Assembly: GCA_036939755.1 (NCBI GenBank)
Contig: JALLAZ010000323.1
Location: forward strand, 1 to 17,014
DNA from: Stephanodiscus triporus
Taxonomy: Eukaryota > Bacillariophyta > Thalassiosirophyceae > Thalassiosirales > Thalassiosiraceae
Direction: 5' to 3'
Length of the DNA stretch: 17,014 bases
The position numbers were made by a program, and so were the translations under genes. The notes beneath the pieces were generated by a model. That model did no database searches, was not told the origin of the DNA, and worked only from the letters and a program-made list of their open reading frames with translations. Below, in pieces: positions 1-6,681 of this stretch (position 1 is the stretch's first letter; each line of letters opens with the position of its first letter).

Positions 1-249
1 GGAGCGAGGGGCGGGAAATATATCATAATAATATTATACATCGAGGAAACGGAAGGGTGGCATTGTTGCCGACGACTTCCACGCCACGGGGCTGGTTTGC
101 GACCATAATCAGATGTCATACACTCTTACCATCAAATCTACCTATTTATTCCCACGTGAGCAATTGAAATTACACGTGTCCGTCTCCCGCTCGCTCTTTT
201 GTTTTTTTTATTACCTATTTTTCCGGCGAACGAGCGACAAAAAAAACGG
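1..249 (+). promoter_or_regulatory. Upstream region of the SET-domain gene
   Basis: This stretch lies before the first ATG at 250 and holds no credible coding sequence. It begins with an AT-rich block (about 18-40) and then carries two CACGTG hexamers at 153-158 and 173-178. A pyrimidine-rich stretch (about 180-215) follows and could be near the transcription start. An in-frame TTG at 199 would add 17 residues, but ATG at 250 is the better start because it places a hydrophobic leader at the very N-terminus. The assignment as promoter/5' UTR is positional inference. Confidence 0.55.
153..178. promoter_or_regulatory. Paired CACGTG (G-box/E-box) sites
   Basis: Two perfect CACGTG hexamers start at 153 and 173, exactly 20 bases apart and so about two helical turns on the same face. 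The second sits in the 8-base palindrome ACACGTGT. CACGTG is the known core for bZIP and bHLH factors in eukaryotes. The pair lies 72-97 bases upstream of the ATG of a plastid-targeted enzyme. Binding and regulation are inference. Confidence 0.45.
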
Positions 250-1935
250 ATGGCGTTTTCGTCGCTAATAATAGCAATCCGCCTCCCGCTGCTCGCGTTC
301 GTCGTCGTCGTCGCGACTTCGCGCCTCCCGCATCCGCCGCACGCGAGCGCATTCGTCGACGTCGTTGTCGTCGGTCGCGGTCGTGGCAGTAGTCGATGTT
401 ATTACCCGTCCTCCCCATCCGTCGCGGTCGGCTCCAACTACGACGACGACGACGACGACGTCGTCCTCGGCGCGAGGGAGAAGGAGGGGAAGAGGACTAA
501 GAAGGGGGAGGAGGAGCGCGCGACGATCGAGCACGACGAGCTGATATCGTGGTTCTTGTCCCGTGACGTCAGCTCGTACGTCAGTCCGAAGATCGACATA
601 CGTCCGTCGACCATGGGCGGATTGCGCGCCGGGGGGTACGGCGCCTTCGCCAAATCCGACCTCGACGAGGACGAGGTGTTGCTGAGGGTGCCGAGGTCGT
701 GCTGCGTCACGCTCGACGACGCGCTGTCGGACGTCGAGTGCGGCGCGGGATTTCGCAAGCTGATGGAGGAGGCGGGGCCGGGGGCAGGTGAGTGTGTTTG
801 TTTTCGTTTCGTTTCTCGTTTCGTTTGATTTCGTTTCCTTCTTCTCCTCCATTTCGCGATCGGGGATGGATGTGTGTCGATTCGCGCGCGACGATTTGTT
901 TGGGGGGGGGGAGGGTGGGGGGGCGGACGAGCGGGATCTGGGACCCTCGGGACGAACGATGGGGGCTTGCACCGCCCTTAACTTTTGTTTCATATTCCTT
1001 TCTTTTTCTGCGCCCCCCTTTGTGAGTTGAAACTGTCTGGGGGTTAAAAAGTGTGTCGTCCCCTCGCGTTTCGTTCCACGTTCTTTCTCCTCTATATAGA
1101 CACCGTCGTCATCGCGGGATACCTCGCGAAGGAATACCTCCTCCTCAAGGAGTACGACAGGAGGCTCGAGGCGGGCGACGACGACGACGACGACGACGAC
1201 GCCGTCGTCGTCGGGACGAGGCCGAGGCCGCGAGGCAACGTCAAGTTCGCGCCGTACCTACGCACGCTGCCGTGGGAGCGGGGGGTGAACGCCCAGGAGC
1301 ACGTCCTGTTCTGGGAGGACGGAGACGTCGAGGCATTGTTGGGTGGGAGCCTCGCGTACGCCGACGCTGTCGAGACGAGGGCGACCGTGAAGATCGCGAC
1401 GGGGATACTCGACGGCATAATAGGACCCGTCGTTCGTAGGGCGCGGGGGGAGGGGGGGAACGAGGGAGGAGAAGAAGGAGGGGGCGGGGGATATCGATTC
1501 CCCTGGCAACGTTCGAGGGAGGAGGAGGAGAGGGCCGCCGCGGGTGGTGGGGAGACGATCCTCGACGGCCTCGAGGAGGCGGTGAGGGGGGCGTTCGTCA
1601 TTTGCCTCACGCGTGCGTTCGTCGCGCCGTCCCCCGTCGACGGAGGGAGGGAGGAGGATCGCCTCGAGCCGGTCCTTGACATGTTCCAGCACTCCAACGT
1701 GCCGAACATACGCCATCGTTTCGTCGACGACGGGTCGATCGTGGTCACGGCGGGCCCGAACGTGCGATCGGGGGATGAGCTATTCAATCGGTATCAGGGG
1801 GAGGAGGACGGCGACTCGATGCCGTATCACAAGTTCTTCACGAGGTTCGGATTCGTCCCGGGCGTGACGGAGCCGGTCGCGAATCTCATCGCCGATAGGA
1901 GCACGATCTTCTTCCCGCAGAGGGCGGTCGTATGA
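250..1935 (+). CDS. Plastid-targeted SET-domain protein lysine methyltransferase (Rubisco LSMT/SETD3-like)
   Basis: Two exons (250-787 and 1100-1935) join in frame through a split Asp codon to give 457 residues. Residues 1-34 form a hydrophobic leader ending in ASAF at 32-35, the diatom signal-peptide/transit-peptide junction, so import into the plastid is likely. An Asp run (65-70) and a linker precede a SET domain. This opens with GGLRAGGYGAFA (123-134) followed by DEDEVLLRVP, and closes with LDMFQHSNVPN (372-382), GDELFNRYQ (404-412) and FGFVP. That order matches the LSMT/SETD3 class, which moves methyl groups from S-adenosylmethionine to protein side chains. Two oddities: Gln376 replaces the usual Asn of the N-H-S motif, and the protein ends soon after the SET domain, so the C-terminal substrate-binding domain of classical Rubisco LSMT is missing or very short. 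A second Asp run (D8) and a Gly/Glu-rich insert lie within the SET region. The substrate cannot be told from sequence. Confidence 0.85.
442..471 (+). repeat. (GAC)6-(GTC)2 triplet run in exon 1
   Basis: Six GAC codons (442-459) are followed at once by GTC GTC, encoding Asp6-Val2. Because GAC and GTC are reverse complements, the junction is the palindrome GACGACGTCGTC and can fold on itself. It lies between the transit peptide and the SET domain, in a probable linker where length change should be tolerated. Confidence 0.7.
788..1099 (+). other. Intron 1 of the SET gene (312 bases)
   Basis: The donor GTGAGT starts at 788 and the acceptor follows a pyrimidine-rich tract ending CTATATAG at 1099. 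Splicing restores one reading frame (G at 787 plus AC at 1100-1101 gives Asp) and joins the N- and C-terminal halves of the SET domain. Reading through the donor meets a stop at 826-828. A dense G cluster at 902-923 lies inside and could form a G-quadruplex in the pre-mRNA. Confidence 0.85.
902..923 (+). repeat. G-rich cluster with quadruplex potential in the intron
   Basis: This cluster has a run of ten G, then GGG, then a run of seven G, separated by single A and T bases. Shorter GGG runs follow to about 953. Four G-tracts with one-base loops fit the usual quadruplex pattern on the sense (RNA) strand. The fold is inferred from composition only. Confidence 0.5.
1177..1213 (+). repeat. (GAC)8-GCC-(GTC)3 triplet run in exon 2
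   Basis: Eight GAC codons (1177-1200) encode Asp8. They are followed by GCC and three GTC codons (Ala-Val3). As in exon 1, the GTC triplets are complementary to the GAC triplets, giving a hairpin-capable tract. It is an in-frame insertion in the SET region. Confidence 0.7.
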
Positions 1936-2080
1936 ATATCTTAAGTCATCAATTCAACGATACATCACTAAACAAATCACATGCAATATTTCTACGAAAA
2001 TATGATGCTGTATTTGTCCCAGGTCCCATACTTCGTGCTGCGTTCTCCATTAAAGAACAGTTTACATATCCGTTCGAGTA

Positions 2081-3244
2081 CTACATGTCGTCGGGAGCAA
2101 ATCCGTACGCCTGTTTGAATTCGTTACTCATCTCCGCCTCTTCCCTGCCAAGCTCCGACTCCAACGCCGCCTTCTCCTCCTGCTTTTCCAACCTATCGGC
2201 CAGTCGCAAGGCCTTGGACTTCTTACCCGTTTTGCTATCGATATCCTGCTTCTCGAGATGCAGACGTCCGATTGTCTCGCCGAAGATGTTGGTCGTTTGG
2301 TTCTTCTTCTTCTTCGCCTTGACACCCGCTGGTTGTTTCATGGCAAGCTTCCACAGGTCTGGGGATGCGAATTGCGTGCGGCGTATCTTTCGCACGGAGA
2401 GCGGAAGTCGCAAATTCAAGTCGAGGAGGGTGTAACACTTATTTGAAGGACAACGGCACACAAAAATAAAAAAAATGCGACTCACCTTGAAATCCATGTC
2501 CGGCCCGCTGGGCGTTAAATACGGAACTGGCGCCTTCCCGCCCTTGGGATCCTTCTTCAGTTTCATGTAGTACGTTCGCTGATGTATGATGGGACCGCGC
2601 ATGTCTTGCCCTCCTCCTCCCAAACTGCCCGTGTCCGCGGCGGTGAATACCATCACGTGATCGAGCCCGCTCAGGACCAACGAATCCACGGGATCGCCGC
2701 GATAGAAGTCTATGAGAAGGTTTTGCAATCGCCTCAGGCTGACATCCGCGGTCCAGGAATCTCCCACGAACTGCAACAACGGCTTACTCCCCAGGCGCTT
2801 CTTGGGCAAGCCCCCGAAATCGCTCAGCGAGCGGTATTGCAGGATCCCGATTTCCACCATGTCGAGGATTCGCCTGTCGAACGTCCGGCCCATGATCAAG
2901 TTGTTCGGTCGTTTCTTATTGTGACTTGCCACCGCGAAGAGGGCGGCGTCGTTCTTCGTGGTCAGGAATTCCAGGCTCTGCTGACCGGCGTCGTCGAAGG
3001 GCACGATCATGTTGTTCTTGGACAGCATTTTGGCATGCGGCGATTGGACCGATCTCATATCCTTCAGGACGGTCGACATGGCGTCGGAACAGCGGATGCC
3101 CCTGAGCAGGAGAGATGCCTTCGCGCCCTCTACCAGCTGGGATTCGGTGGTCTTGAGATAGCGCGCTATTCTCGCCTTCGGCTGCTTGCCTCCCGAGATC
3201 AGCTTCGCCTTGGCGGTTTTGGCTTGATGGGGCGTCGGAGCCAT
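2081..3244 (-). CDS. RPF2: Ribosome production factor 2 homolog, Brix-domain 60S assembly factor
   Basis: Two exons on the minus strand (3244-2486 and 2386-2081) give 354 residues, near the usual 300-350. The ATG at 3244 is preferred over an in-frame GTG at 3265. The Brix domain covers about residues 45-245 and holds the family's most conserved block, SHNKKRPNNLIMGR (108-121), followed by ILDMVEIGI and SLLIDFYRG-like helices. After the intron come IRRTQFASPDLWKLAMK and a basic KAKKKKN stretch, which align with the end of the RPF2 core, then a charged, probably coiled-coil tail ending GFAPDDM. In yeast and human the RPF2-RRS1 pair brings the 5S RNP (5S rRNA, L5, L11) into the pre-60S particle in the nucleolus, and the same role is inferred here. 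The gene is convergent with the SET gene (145 bases between stops) and divergent from RPS15. Confidence 0.93.
   Translation of the reverse strand: MAPTPHQAKTAKAKLISGGKQPKARIARYLKTTESQLVEGAKASLLLRGIRCSDAMSTVLKDMRSVQSPHAKMLSKNNMIVPFDDAGQQSLEFLTTKNDAALFAVASHNKKRPNNLIMGRTFDRRILDMVEIGILQYRSLSDFGGLPKKRLGSKPLLQFVGDSWTADVSLRRLQNLLIDFYRGDPVDSLVLSGLDHVMVFTAADTGSLGGGGQDMRGPIIHQRTYYMKLKKDPKGGKAPVPYLTPSGPDMDFKVSRIFFIFVCRCPSNKCYTLLDLNLRLPLSVRKIRRTQFASPDLWKLAMKQPAGVKAKKKKNQTTNIFGETIGRLHLEKQDIDSKTGKKSKALRLADRLEKQEEKAALESELGREEAEMSNEFKQAYGFAPDDM
2387..2485 (-). other. RPF2 intron (99 bases, stop-free, frame-preserving)
   Basis: On the minus strand the donor GTGAGT begins at 2485. The acceptor is placed at AAG ending at 2387 because this joins GPDMDFK directly to IRRTQFASPDL, matching known RPF2 proteins. 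The intron is 33 codons long and has no stop in frame, so unspliced message would still give a full-length protein with a 33-residue hydrophobic/Cys insert. An alternative AAG acceptor at 2438 is also in frame but would leave 17 residues that fit the family poorly. Confidence 0.75.
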
Positions 3245-3601
3245 CTTGACAGATTTGGTAGTCACCGGTATATCTTCTCAATGGATAACCGCCCGATCTA
3301 ATCTGTGATGCCCAAACGGTGTTCGATGGGCCTCTACAAACTCTCTTGTGCGGGGTTGATTTATTTGTTCTTTCAGGGCGGCGCGGCGGGGATGGACGTG
3401 CATGCTGGTGTTGCTGGATTTTTTGAGTAAAATAGAGTGGGACGACGTACAGGCCGGACAGGCGAATTCATTTACCGCATACTTGGAGCAAGTTCATCCT
3501 ACGATATCCTACGTGAACGAATGCTGACCCTGCACCCCCCAAACAACACCTCTCACCACAACAAGCTGAGCTTTTCACCTTAGTTGGACAATAAAGGAAA
3601 G
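3245..3601. promoter_or_regulatory. Divergent promoter region between RPF2 and RPS15
   Basis: RPF2 is read leftward from 3244 and RPS15 rightward from 3925, leaving 680 bases between start codons. The left half (3245-3601) has no credible coding sequence and must contain the RPF2 5' UTR and probably the transcription starts of both genes. I see no clear TATA box. The sharing of one regulatory region by a ribosome assembly factor and a ribosomal protein is inferred from position. Confidence 0.5.
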
Positions 3602-3626
3602 GTGCGTCAAGTTGGTACCGGCGACG

Positions 3627-3640
3627 ACGATGATCATCGT
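3627..3640. repeat. 14-base perfect palindrome
   Basis: ACGATGATCATCGT is its own reverse complement and lies 25 bases after the suspected splice donor. It could be a dimeric factor site in the DNA or a hairpin-forming/dimerising element in RNA. No function is assigned. Confidence 0.6.
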
Positions 3641-3747
3641 GCGAATAGCCCAGAAATCTTTGGGTGGCGTCACGTTGTGGACGTCAATATTGTCCGCGTC
3701 AGTCATCGCGGCCGCCGCATCGACGGTCGACGGTCGATGGCCGCGGA

Positions 3748-3766
3748 GCCGGCGCTCGGCGCCGGC
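3748..3766. repeat. Strong GC hairpin, 8-base stem and 3-base loop
   Basis: GCCGGCGC and GCGCCGGC are exact reverse complements around the loop TCG. The stem is all G/C and so very stable in RNA or single-stranded DNA. It directly follows a short CGACGGT direct repeat (about 3721-3734). It is not followed by a T-run and is not a bacterial-type terminator. Confidence 0.6.
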
Positions 3767-3924
3767 GATGATGCTGATGTTGTCCCTCTTACAACGAAAC
3801 ATGCATCGTCCGCGTTTTCGATCGGATGCGCATTACTTTCGCCTGCAAACTCTCACTCCACGTTGTCGTCAATTCCCCCCTCCCCCCCCCACCCCCAGTG
3901 TCTAGAAATATTTAATCCGCAATC

Positions 3925-4368
3925 ATGGACGAAGCAAAGGTAGCCGAGCTTCGCAAGAAGCGCACTTTCAAGAAATTCACCTTCCGCGGCATCGAGCTCG
4001 ACGCCCTCCTCGACCTGACCAACGACGAGCTGATGGACCTCGTCACCGCCCGCGCCCGCAGGCGCATGTCCCGCGGGCTGAAGCGCAAGCCCATGGCCCT
4101 CATCAAGCGCCTCCGCCAGGCGAAGAAGGAGGCCGAGCCGGGCGAGAAGCCCCGCGGCATCAAGACCCACCTCCGCAACATGATCATAGTTCCAGAGATG
4201 ATCGGGTCGATCGTGGGAATTTACAACGGGAAGATGTTCTGCGGGGTGGAGATGAAGCCAGAGATGGTGGGCATGTACCTGGGCGAGTTCGCCATCACGT
4301 ACAAGCCGGTCAGGCACGGACGTCCCGGTGTTTCCGCCGCCACCCAAACGCGATTCATCCCCCTCTAA
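3925..4368 (+). CDS. RPS15: 40S ribosomal protein S15 (uS19 family)
   Basis: This is a complete single-exon reading frame of 147 residues, close to the 145 of human RPS15. Family landmarks are in order: [19 protein letters not shown] (residues 13-31); the Arg/Lys-rich [15 protein letters not shown]; the central uS19 core [21 protein letters not shown]; then the [22 protein letters not shown] signature and the C-terminal RFIPL. The protein sits in the head of the small subunit, and its C-terminal tail reaches toward the decoding site. Start context is CAATCATGG. The codons used are C/G-ending and even, as expected for a highly expressed gene, in contrast to the AT-rich flanks. The gene is divergent from RPF2 and convergent with the PLAC8 gene. 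Confidence 0.97.
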   Translation: MDEAKVAELRKKRTFKKFTFRGIELDALLDLTNDELMDLVTARARRRMSRGLKRKPMALIKRLRQAKKEAEPGEKPRGIKTHLRNMIIVPEMIGSIVGIYNGKMFCGVEMKPEMVGMYLGEFAITYKPVRHGRPGVSAATQTRFIPL

Positions 4369-4993
4369 GGGTCATTTGTTTTAATAGTAAAAAGCAACGG
4401 TTGAGAAGAACAATTGAATTCGACTTCACCTTGATTTTTTTTTTTTTTTTCCGCCCAATTCCATTTCGATGTACCTGTCGATGAAATGGCTATCATATCA
4501 TACACAACGAGTTTGACTGCGGTGTTGGTATGACAGTTGATGTCAACATGCAAGATTGAAAAGAATAATCATTTATCAACGTAAGGTGGAGCAATTCCCT
4601 CCGCCCCTTGGTCGCTGCAAAAACATTCGTCGAAACAGCAACTGGCACAGTTTCTGCGCCATCCATGTCGGGGCTGCCATTCCAAGAAATGCAACAAATT
4701 GAAACAATCCAAACTGACCCATCGCGCAATCTATCTTCTTCTCGAAAACCCCAAACTAAACTCCACCCATTAAACGGTAAAGGGAAGCAAGTGTACATGA
4801 TACAAATTCTGGCATACATGAACATTATTAATCTAGAAGTCACACAATATAGTTGATGATTTGTGGAGGGCCACGATTCCAAATGATTTTTGATACAGAA
4901 AACGAGCAGATGTGATCGTTGAACCATCCCAGCCCAACCATCGTCAACAGTACAACCCTCTCCACCTCTACCTTCCTCCACAAGCACACATAA
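4369..4993. other. Convergent 3' intergenic region
   Basis: This 625-base spacer separates the stop of RPS15 from the stop of the PLAC8 gene. It should hold the 3' UTRs and polyadenylation sites of both. It is AT-rich, contains a T16 run at 4435-4450, and shows open stretches in both strands without family resemblance or codon bias. I see no supported gene in it. Confidence 0.6.
4435..4450. repeat. T16 homopolymer
   Basis: Sixteen consecutive T lie about 67 bases after the RPS15 stop. The run is probably part of the RPS15 3' UTR or its downstream termination region. It may be a slippage-prone site. Confidence 0.8.
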
Positions 4994-5997
4994 TCACACG
5001 ATCGAGGGGGTATGAGCCGCCATGCCCGTCTCGCTGCACAGGCTCCCCTTGTACGTCTCGTACTCTCCCGTGTGCCTTGCGATCTGACTCACGACGCAGG
5101 CCGAGCACCACATGCTGCAGCACATGTCCTCCGCGATCCCGCAGCGTTCCGTGGGGATGGAATACTTCGCCCGCACGTTCTCACGGAGTTTCATGAGCGA
5201 GTAGATGGAGTAGATGGTGAAGGCCAACCCGCCGAAGAAACGCGTTGCGACGATCCACGTGGGGACAGTGTCGTAATTGAAGGAGTATTCCGCCATCTCG
5301 AGGGCGAACGTGAAGACCGTGTAGCAGAGACAGAGGGTGACGATCACCTTGAAGGTGTGTTTGGTCGCGGCGTCTGGGGCGGGGTTGCCGAGCCAGTTGA
5401 AGCGAAGGCGTTGCAGGACCTGTCCCATGGCGACTGCGTGGCGACGAGTGTGTGAAAAGAATAAAAGAATGAGATAGCATTCAGGCATCGGCGGCTTCGA
5501 TGCGCGACTACGATGAAGCAAAACGAACACATAATCACGGAAGGCTAATGCTCGAATCCCAAGAACAACCTTCCATTCATTGTTTCAGTTGTGTGCTCTT
5601 CTCTCTCTCCCCCCCCCCCCCCCCCCCCCCCCCTCAAAGTCAAAGGAATGGGTAAATGAACCTCACCTTGGGGGCAGCACAGCGCGCACCACAAACTGGG
5701 GTGACACGGCCCCGCCTTGCAGCAGTCGAACGTCCCGTCCTTCCACTGTCCCGTGGGAGTCTGGATGCGAGGCTCCCCCACCGCAAAGTCGGCAGGGAGC
5801 GGTGTCAGGAAGACCTGACCCTCCACTACCCCACCCTGGGGCACCTCGACGCTGATCGTCTTCTTGGCCCCAGGCGCTCCCACCTCCGCCTCGAGGACGT
5901 AACCCTCCGGGAGGGTGCTGGGGGCGATGATGTGTACCTTGACGGGTATGTCCTTGGAGGGACCTTCGTCGCCTTCTCGCTGTAGCATGTAGGACAT
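4994..5997 (-). CDS. PLAC8/Cys-rich family membrane protein
   Basis: Two exons on the minus strand (5997-5667 and 5433-4994) encode 256 residues. Residues 20-70 form a small beta-rich N-terminal region with VPQGGVVEGQVF. The PLAC8 domain follows: GQWKDGTFDCC (83-93) with further Cys at 98, 104, 107 and 108, GQVLQRLRFNWLG after the splice, then two likely membrane helices (about 138-157 and 170-190). A second Cys cluster, CGIAEDMCCSMWCSAC (208-223), is followed by QIARH. The paired Cys clusters flanking hydrophobic segments are the family hallmark. Plant relatives (FWL/PCR proteins) affect cell number and divalent metal export, and animal PLAC8 (onzin) is a small regulator. The precise role here is unknown. 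The splice joins both halves of the domain, which supports the gene model. Confidence 0.9.
5434..5666 (-). other. Intron of the PLAC8 gene (233 bases)
   Basis: On the minus strand the donor GTGAGG starts at 5666 and the acceptor CACGCAG ends at 5434. The join completes a Val codon (G plus TC) and gives CCPQVAMGQVLQRL, as expected in PLAC8 proteins. The intron carries a G25 run in its sense strand (C25 at 5609-5633 on the plus strand) about 33 bases from the donor. Read through, the run would encode poly-Gly before a stop at 5545. Confidence 0.88.
5609..5633. repeat. Uninterrupted C25/G25 homopolymer
   Basis: Twenty-five C in a row on the plus strand follow a short CT-repeat (5599-5608). The transcribed (minus) strand is G25, inside the PLAC8 intron. 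Such tracts form G-quadruplexes (or i-motifs on the C strand) and are very prone to length change and sequencing error, so the exact count is uncertain. Confidence 0.85.
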
Positions 5998-6047
5998 TTT
6001 TAGCTGTCAATAATGTTCGGGTCCTCGTTGAATCACTTCTTGTCTGG

Positions 6048-6092
6048 ACAATTATGCCTGCCTCCGCTACTCGAGGATAATTGTCAGGCAGG
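6048..6092. repeat. Interleaved inverted repeats (A-B-A'-B') upstream of the PLAC8 gene
   Basis: ACAATTAT (6048-6055) pairs with ATAATTGT (6077-6084). The adjacent GCCTGCC (6056-6062) pairs with GGCAGG (6087-6092). The order A-B-A'-B' is that of a pseudoknot rather than nested stems. It lies 51-95 bases before the PLAC8 ATG on the minus strand, so it may be in the 5' UTR. Function is unknown. Confidence 0.4.
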
Positions 6093-6606
6093 TTTGGTAT
6101 CGAAGAGACGTCTTTTGATGCTGCGCGTTCATGCACCCTGCCAGTTGTTTTTTATGGTGTACGAAACCATAATACGACGTACACTAGAGATAGTTGTTGT
6201 TCTAAAAATATTGGAGGTTTCTCGAAAGTCGACTCTCAGATAAATCACACGGTTCTCGAACGCAGGAGTTCGTTATGACGACAATAGCATTTCAAATTTA
6301 CATGAATGAAATATTGGCTCATTTTTCTCGCTTTCCTGTCTTCTCCCGATTCAACGGTCTACAGAATCCTACGCCCCCGATCCCGATCTTGCGAACACAT
6401 TTTTATTTTGACTGAACCTGGCAAACTGGTCGAGGCTCACAGCTTTTAACAGATGAGATAAAAAATTGCACCTGAGGCTGCGCAGTGATGAGGCTTTTCG
6501 AGGGAATCCTCTGTATGCAGCTACAATCCTCATCAGCTGGGAAGGAGCTCAGGAACTCATGCTTGCTGCTGCTGGACTCTACCTCTAAATCTAACGGTCG
6601 TGAGCA

Positions 6607-6643
6607 CCAAAACTAAAACCAAAACCAACACCAACACCAACTC
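6607..6643. repeat. A/C simple repeat (AAAACC to ACC units)
   Basis: This is a strand-asymmetric imperfect run of AAAACC- and CAACAC-type units. It is a degenerate microsatellite with no coding potential worth calling. Confidence 0.6.
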
Positions 6644-6659
6644 CAGGCACAAGAGGGCG

Positions 6660-6681
6660 CATCATGATCATGATCATGATG
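6660..6681. repeat. 22-base perfect palindrome made of ATCATG units
   Basis: The segment is CATC, then ATGATC and its repeats, ending GATG, and equals its own reverse complement over 22 bases. It continues on the right into GATGATG. It can form a cruciform or hairpin and contains overlapping TGATCA and TCATGA sites. It may simply be a microsatellite whose unit is self-complementary. Confidence 0.7.

Larger units (their letters stand above)
3602..3898 (+). other. Probable 5' UTR intron of RPS15 (297 bases)
   Basis: A donor-like AAAG/GTGCGT occurs at 3602. A strong acceptor lies at 3898, a C-rich polypyrimidine tract (about 3874-3896) ending in CAG, 26 bases before the RPS15 ATG. Such a tract so close to an ATG is best explained as a 3' splice site. 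Leader introns are common in eukaryotic ribosomal protein genes. The interior holds a 14-base perfect palindrome (3627-3640) and a GC hairpin (3748-3766), but no recognisable snoRNA boxes in proper order. The donor position is less sure than the acceptor. Confidence 0.45.

Noticed and set aside
199..249. N-terminal extension of the SET protein from a TTG at 199
   Set aside because: TTG starts are rare in nuclear genes, and the ATG at 250 puts the hydrophobic leader plus ASAF motif at the correct N-terminal position.
265..993. Long minus-strand open frame opposite the SET gene
   Set aside because: It is a by-product of GAC/GTC-rich coding DNA, crosses the intron and has no domain likeness.
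1051..1099. Start of the SET exon 2 frame as a separate gene (GTG at 1051)
   Set aside because: The segment is intronic; splicing to 1100 unites both halves of one SET domain.
2582..3301. 239-codon plus-strand open frame across RPF2
   Set aside because: It is antisense to the well-conserved RPF2 coding sequence and has no family resemblance.
3575..3802. Minus-strand 75-codon frame in the RPF2-RPS15 spacer
   Set aside because: It has a hydrophobic stretch but no recognised motif and overlaps the probable RPS15 leader intron; not enough to call a gene.
3853..4347. 164-codon minus-strand frame over RPS15
   Set aside because: It is the antisense shadow of a highly conserved ribosomal protein gene.
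4493..4987. 164-codon minus-strand frame between RPS15 and the PLAC8 gene
   Set aside because: It is a chance open stretch in the shared 3' region, with no codon bias, domain or splice support.
5545..5666. Poly-Gly C-terminus for the PLAC8 exon 1 product
   Set aside because: It is unspliced reading into the intron through the G25 run; the spliced form gives an intact PLAC8 domain.
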